NCBI GenBank assembly: GCA_934448295.1
Contig: CAKSEY010000008.1
Span: 1 to 64,000 of the forward strand
Length of the DNA stretch: 64,000 bases
Direction: 5' to 3'
Source: an uncultured Oscillospiraceae bacterium
Lineage (GTDB): Bacteria > Bacillota > Clostridia > Oscillospirales > Ruminococcaceae
In this document: positions 63,942-64,000 of the stretch, in pieces
How positions within the stretch are numbered: the stretch's first letter is position 1
How the letters are laid out: every line of letters begins with the position of its first letter
Translations under genes and position numbers: made by a program
Notes under the pieces: model-generated
Seen by the model: only the letters and a program-made list of their open reading frames with translations
The model's database searches: none
What the model was told of the DNA's origin: nothing

Positions 63942-64000
63942 TGCTGTACCTCTTTCCGCTGAAATTACCTTGCCGTTACGTCCCTGTGCCCGGGTATGCC

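Overview
The window looks like a chromosomal segment of a Gram-positive gut or rumen member of the Firmicutes, most like Ruminococcus or a neighbouring Oscillospiraceae genus. This is inferred from strong AGGAGG ribosome binding sites, consensus sigma-A promoters (TTGACA-17-TATAAT), the core gene order def-fmt-Zn peptidase-rsmB-rlmN-prpC-prkC-rsgA-thiN, the pdxS-pdxT route to vitamin B6, and a patchwork of decayed mobile DNA. No tRNA, rRNA or CRISPR array was seen.

Layout. 0-9 kb: ordinary genes (U32-like protein, acylphosphatase, C39-like cysteine peptidase, pdxST, a sodium-coupled transporter, a Gfo/Idh/MocA oxidoreductase, a membrane GGDEF protein), with five copies of a small inverted-repeat element between them. 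9-12 kb: a decayed IS3-family element carrying a decayed IS21-family element. 12-16 kb: a promoter-terminator unit without an ORF, a recombinase remnant, a marR-MATE efflux pair with palindromic operators, and an XRE regulator divergent from a coiled-coil protein gene that has a T7 frameshift. 16.4-30.6 kb: a minus-strand remnant of a siphovirus-like prophage (portal to holin) without intact terminase, endolysin or integrase. 30.6-35.1 kb: wreckage made of a second terminase in opposite orientation, a RelB/RelE pair, and truncated HEPN and SIR2 genes that look like former defence genes. 35.4-45.8 kb: a type III restriction-modification island on the minus strand (PLD/SNF2 helicase, DUF4391 protein, four-helix-bundle protein, Mod, CpXC protein, Res). 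46-47 kb: recombinase remnants. 47-54 kb: a heterodimeric ABC exporter and a hybrid histidine kinase. 54.5-64 kb: the conserved housekeeping operon.

Main results. The mod gene contains a (GT)24 tract (AC on the coding strand) that currently puts it out of frame. Adding or removing repeat units would restore a protein of about 650 residues, so it is a candidate phase-variable type III methyltransferase with a probably exchanged target-recognition region. The phage minor head (MuF) protein ends in an AT-rich JAB/MPN-like domain, followed by a 49-codon gene and tandem terminators, which is the layout of a phage-borne effector cassette. A 139-bp direct repeat of recombinase sequence (about 93% identical) brackets the 33.4-kb accessory segment. 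rsgA has no usual start codon and appears to begin at ATT.

How the genes work together: the right-hand operon joins protein N-terminus maturation (def, fmt), rRNA modification and ribosome assembly (rsmB, rlmN, rsgA) with the Ser/Thr kinase-phosphatase signalling pair and thiamine diphosphate synthesis. The two ABC half-transporters form one asymmetric exporter. The restriction island, the TA pair and the broken SIR2/HEPN genes form a defence zone beside the prophage.
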